From the NCBI RefSeq assembly GCF_040567655.1, contig NZ_JBEXAC010000001.1, positions 2,232,001 to 2,296,000 on the forward strand: DNA of 64,000 bases. Direction: 5' to 3'. A model generated the notes under the pieces. The model was not told the DNA's origin and ran no database searches. It worked only from the letters and a program-made list of their open reading frames with translations. The DNA is from Chitinophaga sp. H8. Lineage in GTDB: Bacteria > Bacteroidota > Bacteroidia > Chitinophagales > Chitinophagaceae. Positions 1 through 11,400 of the stretch are shown piece by piece; within the stretch, counting starts at the first letter, position 1; each line of letters starts with the position of its first letter. A program made the position numbers and the translations under genes.

Positions 1-873
1 CTGTGGAATTTCGTCCAGGCTGGTATTTCTTAAAAAGGCCCCAAACTTCGTTACCCTGGGATCATTGGTAAGTTTAAAGAAAACAGGGCCACTCTCATCG
101 TTCGCATCATATTGGTTCAGATGTGTCAGGCTTTTCACCTGCTTATCTGCATCAGCTACCATGGTCCTGAATTTATAGAACTTAAACACCTGATAGCGTT
201 TTCCTGCACGGGGAGCTGCATAAAATATGGCTCCTTTTGATTCCAGCTTGATAATCACGGCGATTACCAGGAATAACGGACTGGCCAGTATCAGTAAGGT
301 ACCGGACACACAGATATCAAATAACCGCTTGGCAACATAACTGGCCATGGCAGCACTTCCTTTCACTCCCACAGTGGCCGATGTCCGTGCCTCTGCCTGC
401 CCTGCAGCGGATAATTGTTTTATTTTCTGCGCAAATAACAGGGTACTATTAAATGATTCCACATTGGTATTAGCTGTAATAATACCATCAATACCACCAG
501 CTGCGATGAGCTTATCTTTATCGGCTTTGTTAACGGTTTCTTTGTATACAAACAATGGAATTTTACGCAGTTCATTACTGCTTTGTACATATTCCAGAAA
601 AGGTTTGAAAATGCCGGATAGCTGATCCAGGTTGAAAATAATATACCCGGGCAATCCATTGGTATGCATTCTTTCCTTTAACACTCTTTTCACTACAGCG
701 ATATCATTTACCGTAATCGCCAATAATCCTGTTTGAGATAAAATATGACCGTACGCCTTGCTGCTGCCAATTGATAAATTGAATGACATGGCATTTATAC
801 CCGGTAGCGTGATGACGCGTGCCCGCGACTTCTCTTTTCTTACCGGTAAACGTAGTGGTAAATTGTAAATCAT
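1..873 (-). CDS. Initiating sugar transferase with receiver-like N-terminus (3' end cut by window)
   Basis: 291 codons are visible, running leftward off the window. Residues about 195-291 match the start of the bacterial sugar transferase family (polyprenyl-phosphate hexose-1-P transferases such as WcaJ): a membrane hairpin (ASYVAKRLFDICVSGTLLIL), then KFYKFRTM and the beginning of the DEIPQ catalytic block, where the window ends. Such enzymes start EPS repeat units on undecaprenyl phosphate at the inner membrane. The N-terminal ~150 residues resemble a response-regulator receiver fold (a IIFNLD strand, IPLFVYKET, then AAGGIDGIIT), but Asn sits where the phospho-acceptor Asp is expected, so this would be a pseudo-receiver (inference). 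The start ATG at 873 follows an in-frame stop. It is transcribed away from the EPS genes, downstream of an orphan response regulator on the same strand. Confidence 0.85.
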   Translation of the reverse strand, partial: MIYNLPLRLPVRKEKSRARVITLPGINAMSFNLSIGSSKAYGHILSQTGLLAITVNDIAVVKRVLKERMHTNGLPGYIIFNLDQLSGIFKPFLEYVQSSNELRKIPLFVYKETVNKADKDKLIAAGGIDGIITANTNVESFNSTLLFAQKIKQLSAAGQAEARTSATVGVKGSAAMASYVAKRLFDICVSGTLLILASPLFLVIAVIIKLESKGAIFYAAPRAGKRYQVFKFYKFRTMVADADKQVKSLTHLNQYDANDESGPVFFKLTNDPRVTKFGAFLRNTSLDEIPQ

Positions 874-921
874 AATTTCAGGGCTTTACAAATTCGGTAA
901 TAAGACTATTTGCATTCATTA

Positions 922-1305
922 TCAGGCAGTAACCGCATTGATGGTTAACTGTTGCATATTTCTATCAACTGTTGACATCAGGTTGATTGGGTCAAAAGGC
1001 TTTCTGATAAAATCAATTGTTTTATACGAGGAATCACCCTGAGGTGCTTCTGTGCCTGATAAAACAATTACGGGTACATCATTATACAGTTCATTACTAT
1101 TCAGATGTCCGATAAGTTCCCAGCCATCAATATTGGGCATCTGGATGTCCGTAATAATAAGGTCTGGTTTATTCCCTTTAGCCAGCCAGAGCATTGCGCT
1201 CAGTCCGTCTATAGCAGACACCACTTTGTATTTTCTGCCAAGGAATGTTTCCAATAAATAACGTATCGGTGCACTATCATCAATAATCAGTATTGTTTTT
1301 TTCAT
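922..1305 (-). CDS. Single-domain response regulator (receiver only)
   Basis: The 127-residue protein is one complete CheY-like receiver domain with no output domain. The acidic pair is D10/D11, the phospho-acceptor D53 lies in ITDIQMPNIDG, the conserved hydroxyl residue is in VLSGT (S83), and the switch lysine is K102 in RKPF. All key residues are present, so it should be phosphorylatable by a histidine kinase, though no kinase is in the window. It lies 48 bp upstream of the sugar-transferase gene, same strand, and is probably cotranscribed with it. A role in controlling EPS assembly is inferred from position only. Confidence 0.9.
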   Translation of the reverse strand: MKKTILIIDDSAPIRYLLETFLGRKYKVVSAIDGLSAMLWLAKGNKPDLIITDIQMPNIDGWELIGHLNSNELYNDVPVIVLSGTEAPQGDSSYKTIDFIRKPFDPINLMSTVDRNMQQLTINAVTA

Positions 1306-1826
1306 TTAAATATTTTTAACGTTAACCACTAGATCTATCCCTTGCATACGCAGGCGGATAATTAAATATGTAAGTCTAAAAGCTTACATGGCGATCTTCC
1401 AGGAGGATTAGGTCAAAAAATCTAAAATGCTTTTTAGCATATAAAATCTAAACTGCCTAAAGCATAAAGACTTTCGGTTCCCAAGGGTTAAGGTTAAAGT
1501 ATTGGAAATTCAGAGGAGATGGTTCGTAAGGAATTTAAAATTATTGATAAATATCGAGCCAAGCAAATTATTTACGATGAGGTTTTAACTCATGGGTGAA
1601 TACGCAACAGATCATTATTTATCACTAATCTGCCGTAAAACTATAATAATAATCATTCTCTAATATTTAAAAATTGGTAAATGATCATTTTTTCTTGGTA
1701 AACGGTTGGAATTCGGAAGTAAATGCTTGTTTTTATTTGTTTCGCGTACCCTTTCTACGGCTTTGTAATTAAATTTGTTTTATAAGTTTGTTCTTCCTAA
1801 CCCCCGAGTCCACCTAGTTTATATAT
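1306..1826. other. Intergenic region between divergent EPS genes
   Basis: About 520 bp of AT-rich sequence separate the leftward response regulator from the rightward glycosyltransferase. A Bacteroidota-type promoter candidate sits at 1762-1790 on the plus strand. A 26-codon reading frame (1519-1599, ATG directly after AGAGGAG) is visible but unsupported. The length suggests a bidirectional regulatory region. Confidence 0.5.
1762..1790 (+). promoter_or_regulatory. Putative Bacteroidota-type promoter
   Basis: TTTG at 1762-1765 and TAAGTTTG at 1783-1790 match the TTTG/TAnnTTTG consensus of the Bacteroidota primary sigma factor, with a 17-bp spacer. It would give a ~30-nt leader for the glycosyltransferase at 1827. 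Pattern match only. Confidence 0.45.
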
Positions 1827-3011
1827 ATGAAAGCATTGATACTATTGTTTTTTTGCAGTTTTTTCGTCCTGTTTTACAATTATGTAGGCTATGGACTGCT
1901 GTTATATATATTAGTCAGATGTAAGCGTGCGTTTTCCCGGAAACAAACATTACCTGCCTCCCCTATGCCGGAGGTTACCCTGGTGATTGCAGCTTACAAT
2001 GAAGAGGATTTTATTGCCCGGAAGATACAGAATACGCTGGAACTGGACTATCCCGAAGACAAACTTAAAGTAATCATGATCACAGACGGCTCTACGGACC
2101 GCACACCTGATATTATCCGCCCTTATAAAAGGGTACAATTGATGCATCAGCCGGAACGGAACGGTAAAACGGCTGCATTGAACAGGGCTATGCAGGAGGT
2201 AGACACCCCTATTGTTGTTTTTTGTGACGCTAATACCTTACTGAATAAAGCTGCTATCCTTCACCTGGTGAAACACTATGAAGATCCTACTATCGGGGGA
2301 GTAGCCGGTGAGAAGAAGGTATTACAAGGCGAAAATGATGGTGCTGCAGGTATGGAAGGCGTTTACTGGAAATATGAATCTACCCTGAAAAAGCTGGATG
2401 CAGCGCTGTACACTGTAGTAGGCGCTGCCGGAGAGCTGTTTTCCATCCGTACCGCCTTATACCAGCCGGTGGAACAGGATGTGATACTGGATGATTTTAT
2501 TATTTCCCTGCGGATTGCGCAGGCTGGCTACCGGATTGCCTATGCACCGGATGCATATGCCATGGAGGCCCCCTCCTTTTCTATAGCAGAAGAGCACAAA
2601 CGGAAAGTTCGTATCAGCGCCGGCGGATTCCAGTCCATTATAAAACTGGCCCCCTTGCTGAACATATTCAAATACCCCCTGTTATCCTTTCAGTATATTT
2701 CACACCGGGTGCTACGCTGGACGCTTAGTCCGCTGAGCCTGCCCGTAATGCTGATTACAAATGCACTGCTGGTGTGGAATGGCATGGGGGGATGGTACTT
2801 ATTGATGCTGGTAGCACAGGTTGCCTTCTATCTGCTGGCCATAGGAGGATATTTTCTGGCAACCCGCTCCATAAAAATCAAAATCTTTTATATACCTTTT
2901 TATTTTCTGTTTATGAATGTAGCTATTTATGAGGGCTTTTTCCGGTATATCCGTAAGCGGCAATCCGCAGTATGGGAGAAAGCAGCCCGAAGTACGGCTG
3001 CGGTTTCATGA
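1827..3011 (+). CDS. Membrane glycosyltransferase family 2
   Basis: 394 residues. An N-terminal membrane helix (residues 3-31) is followed by a GT-A domain: AAYNEE at 55-60, the nucleotide-binding DGSTD at 87-91, a DxD-like CDAN at 133-136, LDDF at 221-224 and RKVR at 259-262 in the place of the acceptor-side Q/RxxRW region. Three to four C-terminal helices (about 285-380) complete the topology of processive or lipid-linked-sugar transferases such as the cellulose/PNAG synthase-like group. It probably adds a sugar to the EPS repeat unit at the cytoplasmic face. It is the first gene of the rightward EPS block, 64 bp before the methyltransferase gene. Donor and linkage cannot be read from the sequence. 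Confidence 0.9.
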   Translation: MKALILLFFCSFFVLFYNYVGYGLLLYILVRCKRAFSRKQTLPASPMPEVTLVIAAYNEEDFIARKIQNTLELDYPEDKLKVIMITDGSTDRTPDIIRPYKRVQLMHQPERNGKTAALNRAMQEVDTPIVVFCDANTLLNKAAILHLVKHYEDPTIGGVAGEKKVLQGENDGAAGMEGVYWKYESTLKKLDAALYTVVGAAGELFSIRTALYQPVEQDVILDDFIISLRIAQAGYRIAYAPDAYAMEAPSFSIAEEHKRKVRISAGGFQSIIKLAPLLNIFKYPLLSFQYISHRVLRWTLSPLSLPVMLITNALLVWNGMGGWYLLMLVAQVAFYLLAIGGYFLATRSIKIKIFYIPFYFLFMNVAIYEGFFRYIRKRQSAVWEKAARSTAAVS

Positions 3012-3075
3012 TACAGACCCAAACTACGAAATGATATATTTTATCAACACCTAATTTCTAATCTTTTTCAGACAA

Positions 3076-3834
3076 ATGAGTACCATAAAGAATCTGTTAA
3101 AACAGACCGCATTGCCGGTGTATCTCGAACTACGGGGGTTATACTACCAGGGCAATAAAGTGGAATGCCCCTGCTGTAAAGGCAAATTCTCCAGGTTCCT
3201 GGAGATTGGTTACAACAGACGTCCCGCACAATGCCCCAAATGCAGATCCAATGAAAGGGACAGAACCTTCTGGCTATTCCTGGAACGGTACCCTGGTTTC
3301 TTATTTCCCGGTATAAAAATGTTACATGTTGCTCCGGAAGAAATATTCTACAAGCGCTTCAGTAAAGATCCGTCCATACAATATACGGCTGGTGATAAAT
3401 TTGTAAACAGCTACGAAAACACTTATCCGGATGATACCATCTACCTGGACATTACGGATATGGAAGGTATTGCAGATAATACCTACGATGTTATTCTATG
3501 CAGCCATGTGATGGGATGTATTCCCGACGACTGGAAAGCTTTCCGGGAAATGCTCCGGGTGCTGAAACCAGGCGGAAAGGCCATCATACAGGTACCTGTA
3601 AGAGAAGATCTGGCAGTTACTGAAGAGGATCTGTCTTTGACCGACAGCAACCAGCGCATCAGCCGGTTTGGAGATCCCAACTACGTACGGTTTTATGGCA
3701 GGGACTACGACCAGCGATTAGCCGCCCAGGGCTTTAAGACTAATTTTATACCCCTTACCGACATGCTGACCGATGAGGAAATCGTGCGTTATGGATTGGT
3801 AAGAACAGACGAAATTCACTTATGCAGCAAGTAA
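3076..3834 (+). CDS. SAM-dependent methyltransferase with N-terminal zinc ribbon
   Basis: 252 residues. The N-terminus carries two cysteine clusters (CPCC at 31-34 and CPKC at 53-56) that look like a zinc ribbon. A class I methyltransferase domain of the type-11 group follows: a binding strand near MLHVAPEE (82-89), YLDITDME, then the motif YDVILCSHVMGCIPD (about 137-151) and LRVLKPGGKAIIQVP. In an EPS locus it most likely O-methylates a sugar or trims chain growth by capping; the substrate is unknown. Its 3' end overlaps the acyltransferase start by 13 nt, so the two are translationally linked. Confidence 0.85.
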   Translation: MSTIKNLLKQTALPVYLELRGLYYQGNKVECPCCKGKFSRFLEIGYNRRPAQCPKCRSNERDRTFWLFLERYPGFLFPGIKMLHVAPEEIFYKRFSKDPSIQYTAGDKFVNSYENTYPDDTIYLDITDMEGIADNTYDVILCSHVMGCIPDDWKAFREMLRVLKPGGKAIIQVPVREDLAVTEEDLSLTDSNQRISRFGDPNYVRFYGRDYDQRLAAQGFKTNFIPLTDMLTDEEIVRYGLVRTDEIHLCSK

Positions 3835-4904
3835 TCAGCACTACGCCAACACCCATCAATGTGACCGCAAGCGGTATGCAGGCACCAGCCGGTACAGGCA
3901 AGTCATTTTTGAATTACATCCATTATTTCAGAGGGATATCCATCTTGTATGTGGTGGCTGCCCATCCACTGCTGAAGTGGCCCGAAGGCGATCCAACACA
4001 GCGTATACTGCATATCATCTTCCAGAACTCTACCGTGATGTTTATTTTCATTGCGGGGTACCTGTTTCAGCATCTTTCCAAAAACTTTGAATACAAGTCT
4101 TACCTGATCAAAAAAGTGCAGAACGTGATCTGCCCTTACCTGATCGTATCTATCCCTATTCTTATCTATCGCATTATCTACAAGGATGTACCCGGGTTTA
4201 CCCTGGCGGTACATCCTGATTTTGCGACCTTCCCCATCGGCAGGCAGATTACGTACTATATGCTGCATGGGGCCCACATGCAACAGCTATGGTTTGTGCC
4301 GATGATCTCGCTGTTTTATCTGGGCTCGCCGCTCCTGATTTATATGGACCGGCATCCCCGGCTATATTGGCTGTTGATACCACTGTTCTTTGTATCGCTC
4401 TTTATTATTCAGCGGGCAGCCCTCGCAGAAACCTTCAAAATGGCCGCCCACTTCCTGTCGGCTTATATTTTTGGTATGCTGCTAAGCCATTACAAAGACC
4501 GGTTTATGGAAATTGCCAAAAAATACTGGCTGCTGATTACAGTACTGGCCTTTGCCAGCGTAATAGTCAACTTTTATATGCCGGCAAAATACTATGATAC
4601 GGTAGACTATACCCAAAAGATCCTTTTCTGCTGCTTCTACATTTACTGGCTCTGGAAACTGGATAAGTATGTTCCCAAAATACTGGGCTTATTTGCCTCA
4701 CTGAGTTTTGGGATCTTCTTTTTCCACTACCATTTTGTGCTACTGCAGCGACGGATCAGTTATATGTTCTATGGACATGAAATGCCGGGTACTTTACTGA
4801 ACTGGATTTTGTGCTATCTGTCCATTATTATCCCAACTGTATTACTGCTTTTATTAGCCAAAAGGATACTTGGTAAAAATAGTAAATACTTTATAGGCTG
4901 TTAA
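3822..4904 (+). CDS. Acyltransferase family 3 membrane protein (EPS O-acyltransferase, copy 1)
   Basis: 360 residues with about ten membrane helices. The signature lies near residue 32: FLNYIHYFRGISILYVVAAH, with the conserved RG and the catalytic-type His of acyltransferase 3 (OafA/NodX-like). These proteins move acetyl or succinyl groups onto sugars across the inner membrane. The chosen ATG overlaps the methyltransferase by 13 nt; a second ATG at residue 19 (MQAPAGTG) is an alternative that would leave the domain intact. It is one of three family members in this locus (also 14543 and 21467), which implies several acyl decorations. Confidence 0.88.
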   Translation: MQQVISTTPTPINVTASGMQAPAGTGKSFLNYIHYFRGISILYVVAAHPLLKWPEGDPTQRILHIIFQNSTVMFIFIAGYLFQHLSKNFEYKSYLIKKVQNVICPYLIVSIPILIYRIIYKDVPGFTLAVHPDFATFPIGRQITYYMLHGAHMQQLWFVPMISLFYLGSPLLIYMDRHPRLYWLLIPLFFVSLFIIQRAALAETFKMAAHFLSAYIFGMLLSHYKDRFMEIAKKYWLLITVLAFASVIVNFYMPAKYYDTVDYTQKILFCCFYIYWLWKLDKYVPKILGLFASLSFGIFFFHYHFVLLQRRISYMFYGHEMPGTLLNWILCYLSIIIPTVLLLLLAKRILGKNSKYFIGC

Positions 4905-5420
4905 TTTTGAGGGATTTACACCTGCATCTGGATGCAACAAATAAATAATTTATTTAATTTATGCTTTTACCTGATGAATTTACACTGGCATTTCCAAGGC
5001 GTTCACGTCCGAATCCTATCTATTCACGGGTAATTTTATACATTTTACGAATTTCCATTAGCAGGATAATAATTTATTTATATCTTGCATCCAGTTTATT
5101 TCCAGGCTGCTACCTTAGCACAGTGGTAAGCCAGTAAGATTAAATCATAACCGGATTTCATTTACTTAAGGAAACAGTCACCTTTTCTTTCCATCTCCTA
5201 TTACAAGCCAAAAGGCAGTTTACAGTACAACTATTGTTGCGTAGGATTCGTTGAGCCCCGGAGTAAATCGCCTCATTCTTTTTAGCCATCATATCCTTCG
5301 GAAGATCTGAGTAATGGATCATTAATGTATGTTATTGATCAAGTACTGAATGCAATTATCGCGTAAGCTTTAATGGAATTAGTCAATATATTTTCATTAC
5401 CGGATACTCAATTATGATCT
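4905..5420. other. Intergenic region before the giant T9SS protein
   Basis: About 515 bp without a convincing gene. A 58-codon frame at 4961-5137 has basic and Ile-rich composition but no start signal or family resemblance and is probably chance. No clear terminator hairpin and no perfect TAnnTTTG box was found; TACATTTT at 5039-5046 has one mismatch. The length suggests a separate promoter and a long leader for the following gene. Confidence 0.4.
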
Positions 5421-8400
5421 ATGAATAAATTTTACCTTCTGCTATCCTTTCTCCTGGTGATCGGATTCAGTTCCTCCCAGGCACAGACAGGAGTCCTCAA
5501 CCCCAATGATACGGTAGAGGATTACAATGCTGCCGCCCCACCTCCTACCCCCAACTGGGGTGTTTTGGCCAAATGGGTTAGAACGCCTCGCGTAAACTGG
5601 AACACGTCTTCTTACAAGTGCTATTTCTACAATGGCGTACAGTTCCGTTTAAAATTCCCCAAATCTTACCAGCATGGCGTAGCTGATGGTAAGAAATACC
5701 CCATGATCATTTTCTGGCATGGTGTAGGTGAAAAAGGCACTGTCTATGACAACGAATATCAGTTGTACCATGGTGGTGAACTTCACAAGAATGCAGTTGA
5801 CAACGGGACTTTTGATGGCTTCCTGCTTTATCCGCAAAACCAGGGTGGTTTTTTCGGAAATGTACAGTTTGATGCCATTAAAGACCTGATCGTAAATTAT
5901 ATGATACCGGAAGTAAAGCTGGACCCTTACCGTATTATGGTACAGGGCCTTTCCGGTGGTGGTGGTGCCAGCTGGGATTTCATGAACCGTTATCCTAAGC
6001 TGGTGGCAGCAGCAGCCCCTATCAGCGCTGTTACCTATGCTATCAAAGATTTTATCCCCATCTTCAAATGGATCCCGGTATGGGAATTCCAGGGTGGTGC
6101 AGATACCAACCCACATCCCAGTGTAGCCCAGAATGTATACGAAGCTGCACAGGCTGCTGGTGCAAACATGAAACTGACCATATACGACGGTCTTGGACAT
6201 GGTATATGGTACAATGCCTGGGGCGAAGCTGATTATTTCCCCTTTGCCAAACGGGCACACAAGGCTAACCCATGGCCATTATTTGGCAGGACAGAGTTTT
6301 GTCCTGGCGATCCTATTAATGTAACCCTGGGTGTAACCGAGGGCTTCGATCAATATGAATGGCGTAAAGATGGTAATGTAATTCCTGGTGCTACCAGCAA
6401 TACCCTGGTGGTAACCAGCATCGGTGTGTATGATGTACGCCTGAGAAATGGTTCAGACTGGACTCCATGGTCTCCTATCCCTGTACAGATCAAAATTAAA
6501 GCGCCTACCGTTAGCTCCAATATCACAGTAGACGGATTAATGAGTAAGGTAATACCCGCTCCGGATGGTAGGGACAGTGTGGTACTGCAGGTGCCTGCAG
6601 GATACACTTCATATTTGTGGAAGAAAGTAACGGATCCTACTGTTTTAGGCACACAAAGAACATTGAGTGTAAAAGATTCTGGATTATATGTAGTGAAAGT
6701 GACTGAACAGTTTGGCTGCTCCAGCGAATTCTCTGCTCCTTTTAAAGTAGTAAAAGCCAGTGGTGCCAATGCGCCTGACCCTGCAACTAATGCCAAGGCT
6801 ACCGCAGTGTCTAAAACAGAAATGACTGTTGAATGGAGCGAAAACCCCAATCCAGCTAATAACGAAACCGGATTTGAAATATACCGCGGTACCAGCGCCG
6901 GTGGTCCATACAAAATGATCGCCCTGGTAGGTGCGAATGTGCTGACCTATTCCAATACCGGTCTGAATCCAAATAGTACCTATTACTATATCATAAGAGC
7001 GGTAAACGAAAACGGCGCAGCTGCTGTGAGCAATGAAGCGGTGGGCACTACCCAGGTAGACAACACCCCTCCTACTGCTCCGGGCAACTTAACCGTAACG
7101 GGTACTACCAGAAATTCTGTTGGCCTTTCCTGGACACCATCAACAGATGATGTAGGCGTTACTAAATATGATATCTATGTAAATGGTGTAAAATTCTACA
7201 CTGTTGATGATACACAAACTTCTTTCTCTGTCAACAACCTTACCTACAACCAGGTGTACACGCTTACCGTAAAGGCAAGAGACCTTACCGGCAACGTATC
7301 TACGCCTAGTAACCAGGTAACCGCTATGACGGTGAGCAGTGGTTTGAACTATAAATACTATACCGGTGCATTTACCGTATTACCTAACTTTAATGCATTG
7401 GTTCCTGTTAAAACAGGGGTTACTCCTACCGCTGATATCAGCGTGAGAACCCAGGATGATAATTTTGCCTTCCTGTGGGAAGGATATATTAATATCCCGG
7501 TTACAGGTAACTATACATTTGAAACCTATTCAGATGATGGTAGCAAACTGTACATCGATAATGGGTACGATTTTGCAGGTACAGCACTGGTAGATAATGA
7601 CGGATTACATGGTGGCCAATACAAGGAAGGTACCATCTACCTCACAGCAGGTGCACATCGTTTTGCAGCTACCTTCTTCGAAGCTGGTGGCGGACAGGAA
7701 ATGAAGATTTACTGGAAAAACACCGCTAATGGTGTAACCAGCAGACAGGAAATTCCTGCCAGCTACTTCCGTGACCAGGCCAACCTGGGCGGTACTGCTC
7801 CGGCTGCTCCTTCACAGATCAAAGCTATTACGGCCTCTTATAATAAGATTAACCTTACCTGGACAGATAACAGCAATAATGAAACCGGATTTGAAGTGTA
7901 TCGTGCTACCAGCATGAGCGGACCGTTTGATATCATTGCTACTACCGCTGCCAATAAAGTAGCCTACGCTGATAGTGGATCACTTCAGCCACAAACTACC
8001 TACTATTATAAGGTAAAAGCAATTAACAAATATGGTAATTCCGGTTTCAACCCGGCTGATGCAGGTGGCTTGCAATATGACTACTATGAAATGTCAAGCA
8101 TCAGCGCATTGCCTAATTTTAACAGCTTAACACCTGTTAAGAGTGGTTCCGTTGCCAACGTAACCCTCGACATCCGCAACAGGGACGTTAACTTTGCAGT
8201 GAAATTTGCTGGTTACATTACCTTGCCTACTACCGGAACATATACTTTCTATACTGCTTCTGATGATGGTAGTAAACTGTACATCGATGGTTTTGCCAGC
8301 GGTAACCAGGTTGTTAATAACGACTACCTGCAGGGTACAACAGAAAGATCAGGTACAAAATCCCTGTCTGCCGGCCGCCATGCCATTTATATCACTTACT

Positions 8401-11400
8401 TCCAGAGTGGTGGCGGATATTCCATGAGCGCCAGCTATAAAGGGCCTAATGGCTCCGGTATTGCCAAACAGCTGATTCCAGACGCTGCTTTCGACAACCC
8501 GAACATGAAAGCTACTACCCTGGCACTGCCAGCTATCCCTCAGGCACCAACTGTGCTGGCTACTACAGCAGTACTTTCAGACAGGATCAGTTTGAAATGG
8601 AATGATAATTCCACTACTGAAACTGCATTTGAAATATACAGGTCTGTAAATAATAACACTACTTACAAACTGCAGGCTACTGTTCCGGCTAATGCCACAG
8701 CTACTGCAGCCTATACAGATACTGCCCTGTTTGCCAATGTAACCTATTACTACAAAGTAAGGGCTATCAATGTGGGTGGTAATTCTGCTTACTCCAATGA
8801 AATCAATGCACAAACCCTGAACAGTGTTCCGGTATTGAATGATCTGCCTAACCGCTTCATGCATTACGATACACAACTGTCCGTAAATGTAAGTGCTGTT
8901 GATCCGGATGGAGAACCCGTAACACTTACTGTTACCAACCTGCCTGCATTTGGTTCATTTACAGACAATGGTAATGGTACCGGTACCATCCTCTTTAACA
9001 ACCCATCTGCTGCTGCACAGGCTGTTTATCCGAATATCACGGTAAAAGCTACCGATCAGCACAGTGGTGTTGCTACCAAAGTATTCCAATTAACGGTGAA
9101 TGCTAATTATGCTCCGATATTAGGTACTGTACCAACTACTACCATCAACGAGCATACTACTTCCCAGATCAATATTGCTGTTACCAATGATAACGGAACA
9201 GATAACCTGACCTGGACTTTTACCGGCCTGCCTGCTTTTGCATCTGCAGTTTCAACCGGTAAAACAACCCAGATCACCCTGACCCCAGGCTATACCGATG
9301 CAGGTACTTATCCGGTAACAGTGAAAGTATCTGATGGTGTAGGTGGTGAGGATACCAAGAGCTTTAATATCGTGATCAACGATGTGAATCCAGGGTTCTC
9401 TGTATATGTAAACTTTAACGATCTGAACAACGATGCACCGGCACCATGGAATAATACCCATAAAGTACCAGTGGCTCAGAATGATGTATTCGGTAACCTG
9501 AAGGATAACAATGGTAATAATACAGGTTATGCCATCAAGATCATGACACCATGGCAAACCATTAATGGTGGTAGCAATGCCAACAACTTAGGCGTACGTA
9601 CCGGTAATAATTCCGGTGTTTACCCTGACAACGTAATGGCTAGCTCCTACTTTACCACTTCAGTAAAACAAACATTTAAAGTAACCGGACTGAGTGCCAG
9701 CTACAAATACAATTTCTCCTTCACTGGTAGCCGTGGTGGTGTAACCGATAACCGTACTGCCAACTACACTATCAATGGCACTACCGTTTCTTTGAACGGT
9801 ACAGGTAACTCTGCCAATAAAGTAACCATCAGCAATGTAAGTGCAGATGCAAATGGTGAAGTGTCTGTAGACCTCCAGGGGGCTCCGGGAGCTGTTTATG
9901 CACATATCAATGCAATGGTGATCGAAGCCAAGTATGATGACGGTACTGCACCTGCCAAACCAAGGAATTTTGCCGCCAGAAATATACCAACCGGTATGAG
10001 GCTTTCCTGGACAGATGCTGCCTACAATGAAACAGCATATGAAGTGTATAAATCCACTGACTCACTGGGTACTTACCAGTTACTGAGCCCTCTTGGAAAT
10101 GAAAATGACACTGCTTATACTGATAATGCGGTAATTGCAAACACAAAGTACTTCTATGCTATCCGTGCCACCAATTCATATGGTAACTCACCATTTAGTG
10201 ACACGATTGCCATAGTAGCTGCCAACAGGGCACCAGTAATGAATACCCTGAGCAATGTTTCCATGAAAACAGATGATGTGTTGAGTATTCCAATTACTGC
10301 AACAGATGATCCGGGAGACATACTGACTATTTCAGCAACCGGCTTACCTGCATTTGCTACCTTAAATAACACGGGTAATGGTGCAGCTAATTTAGCCCTC
10401 GCTCCTACCAGCTCTTACATAGGTACCTATAATGTTACCGTAACCGCTGCTGATAATCATGGTGGTACCAGCAGTCAGTCCTTTGTTATCTCTGTGAGAG
10501 ATAAAAATATGGTTTCCATTTATGTAAACTATAACCAGACAAGTCCTGAAGGTGCACCATGGAATAACTTTAACGGTTTACCAATCGCCAACAGGAACAT
10601 TACCAATATGCTGGATGAAACCGGTGCTGCCAGTGGCGCTACCATTACCCTGATAGATGCACTTACCGGTGCAAACAACGTGGGTGCTGTTACAGGCAAC
10701 AACTCAGGTATCTACCCGGATAATGTAATGAGTACTTTATATTATGATCAGACCAATACCGCGAAGAGAATCAGGATTACCGGTTTATCCGCTGCCCGTA
10801 AATACAACCTGGTATTCTTTGGCAGCCGTGCAGATGTTTCTGACAACAGGAACACAATCTACACAGTGGGTACACAGTCTGTAACACTGAATGCAGCAGG
10901 TAACACCAGCAAAACTGTTCAGATCAATGGTCTGACACCTGATGCTAACGGTGCAATTGAATTTACTATCAAACAGGCTACAGGTTCTGCCTTTGCTTAC
11001 CTGAATGCCATGGTAATACAATCCTATACAGATAATGGCCTGCCATTATCACCTGCAAACCTGACCGCTATTGGTAAATCAAGGACCTCTATCCAACTGG
11101 ATTGGAGTAATAAAGCCAGCAATGCTACAGGTGTGGAAATCTACCGTTCAACTGCTGTTGATGGTACTTATAGCCTGGTAACTACCGTAGGTGCTACTGT
11201 TGCTACTTACCTCGATAATAACCTGACCGAAAGCACCAGGTACTATTATAAAGTAAGAGCGAAAGCGAATACTGTATTCTCAGAATATGGCAACATTGCC
11301 AGCGGCGCTACCTTCAGCTATTCCGCAAAGATCAACATCAACGTAACCAGCCCTGAACCGGCTCCATGGAATAATACCAATTCATTACCATTTGCAGGTC

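Noticed and set aside
4961..5137. 58-codon frame before the giant T9SS gene
   Set aside because: Composition and lack of start signal suggest chance.
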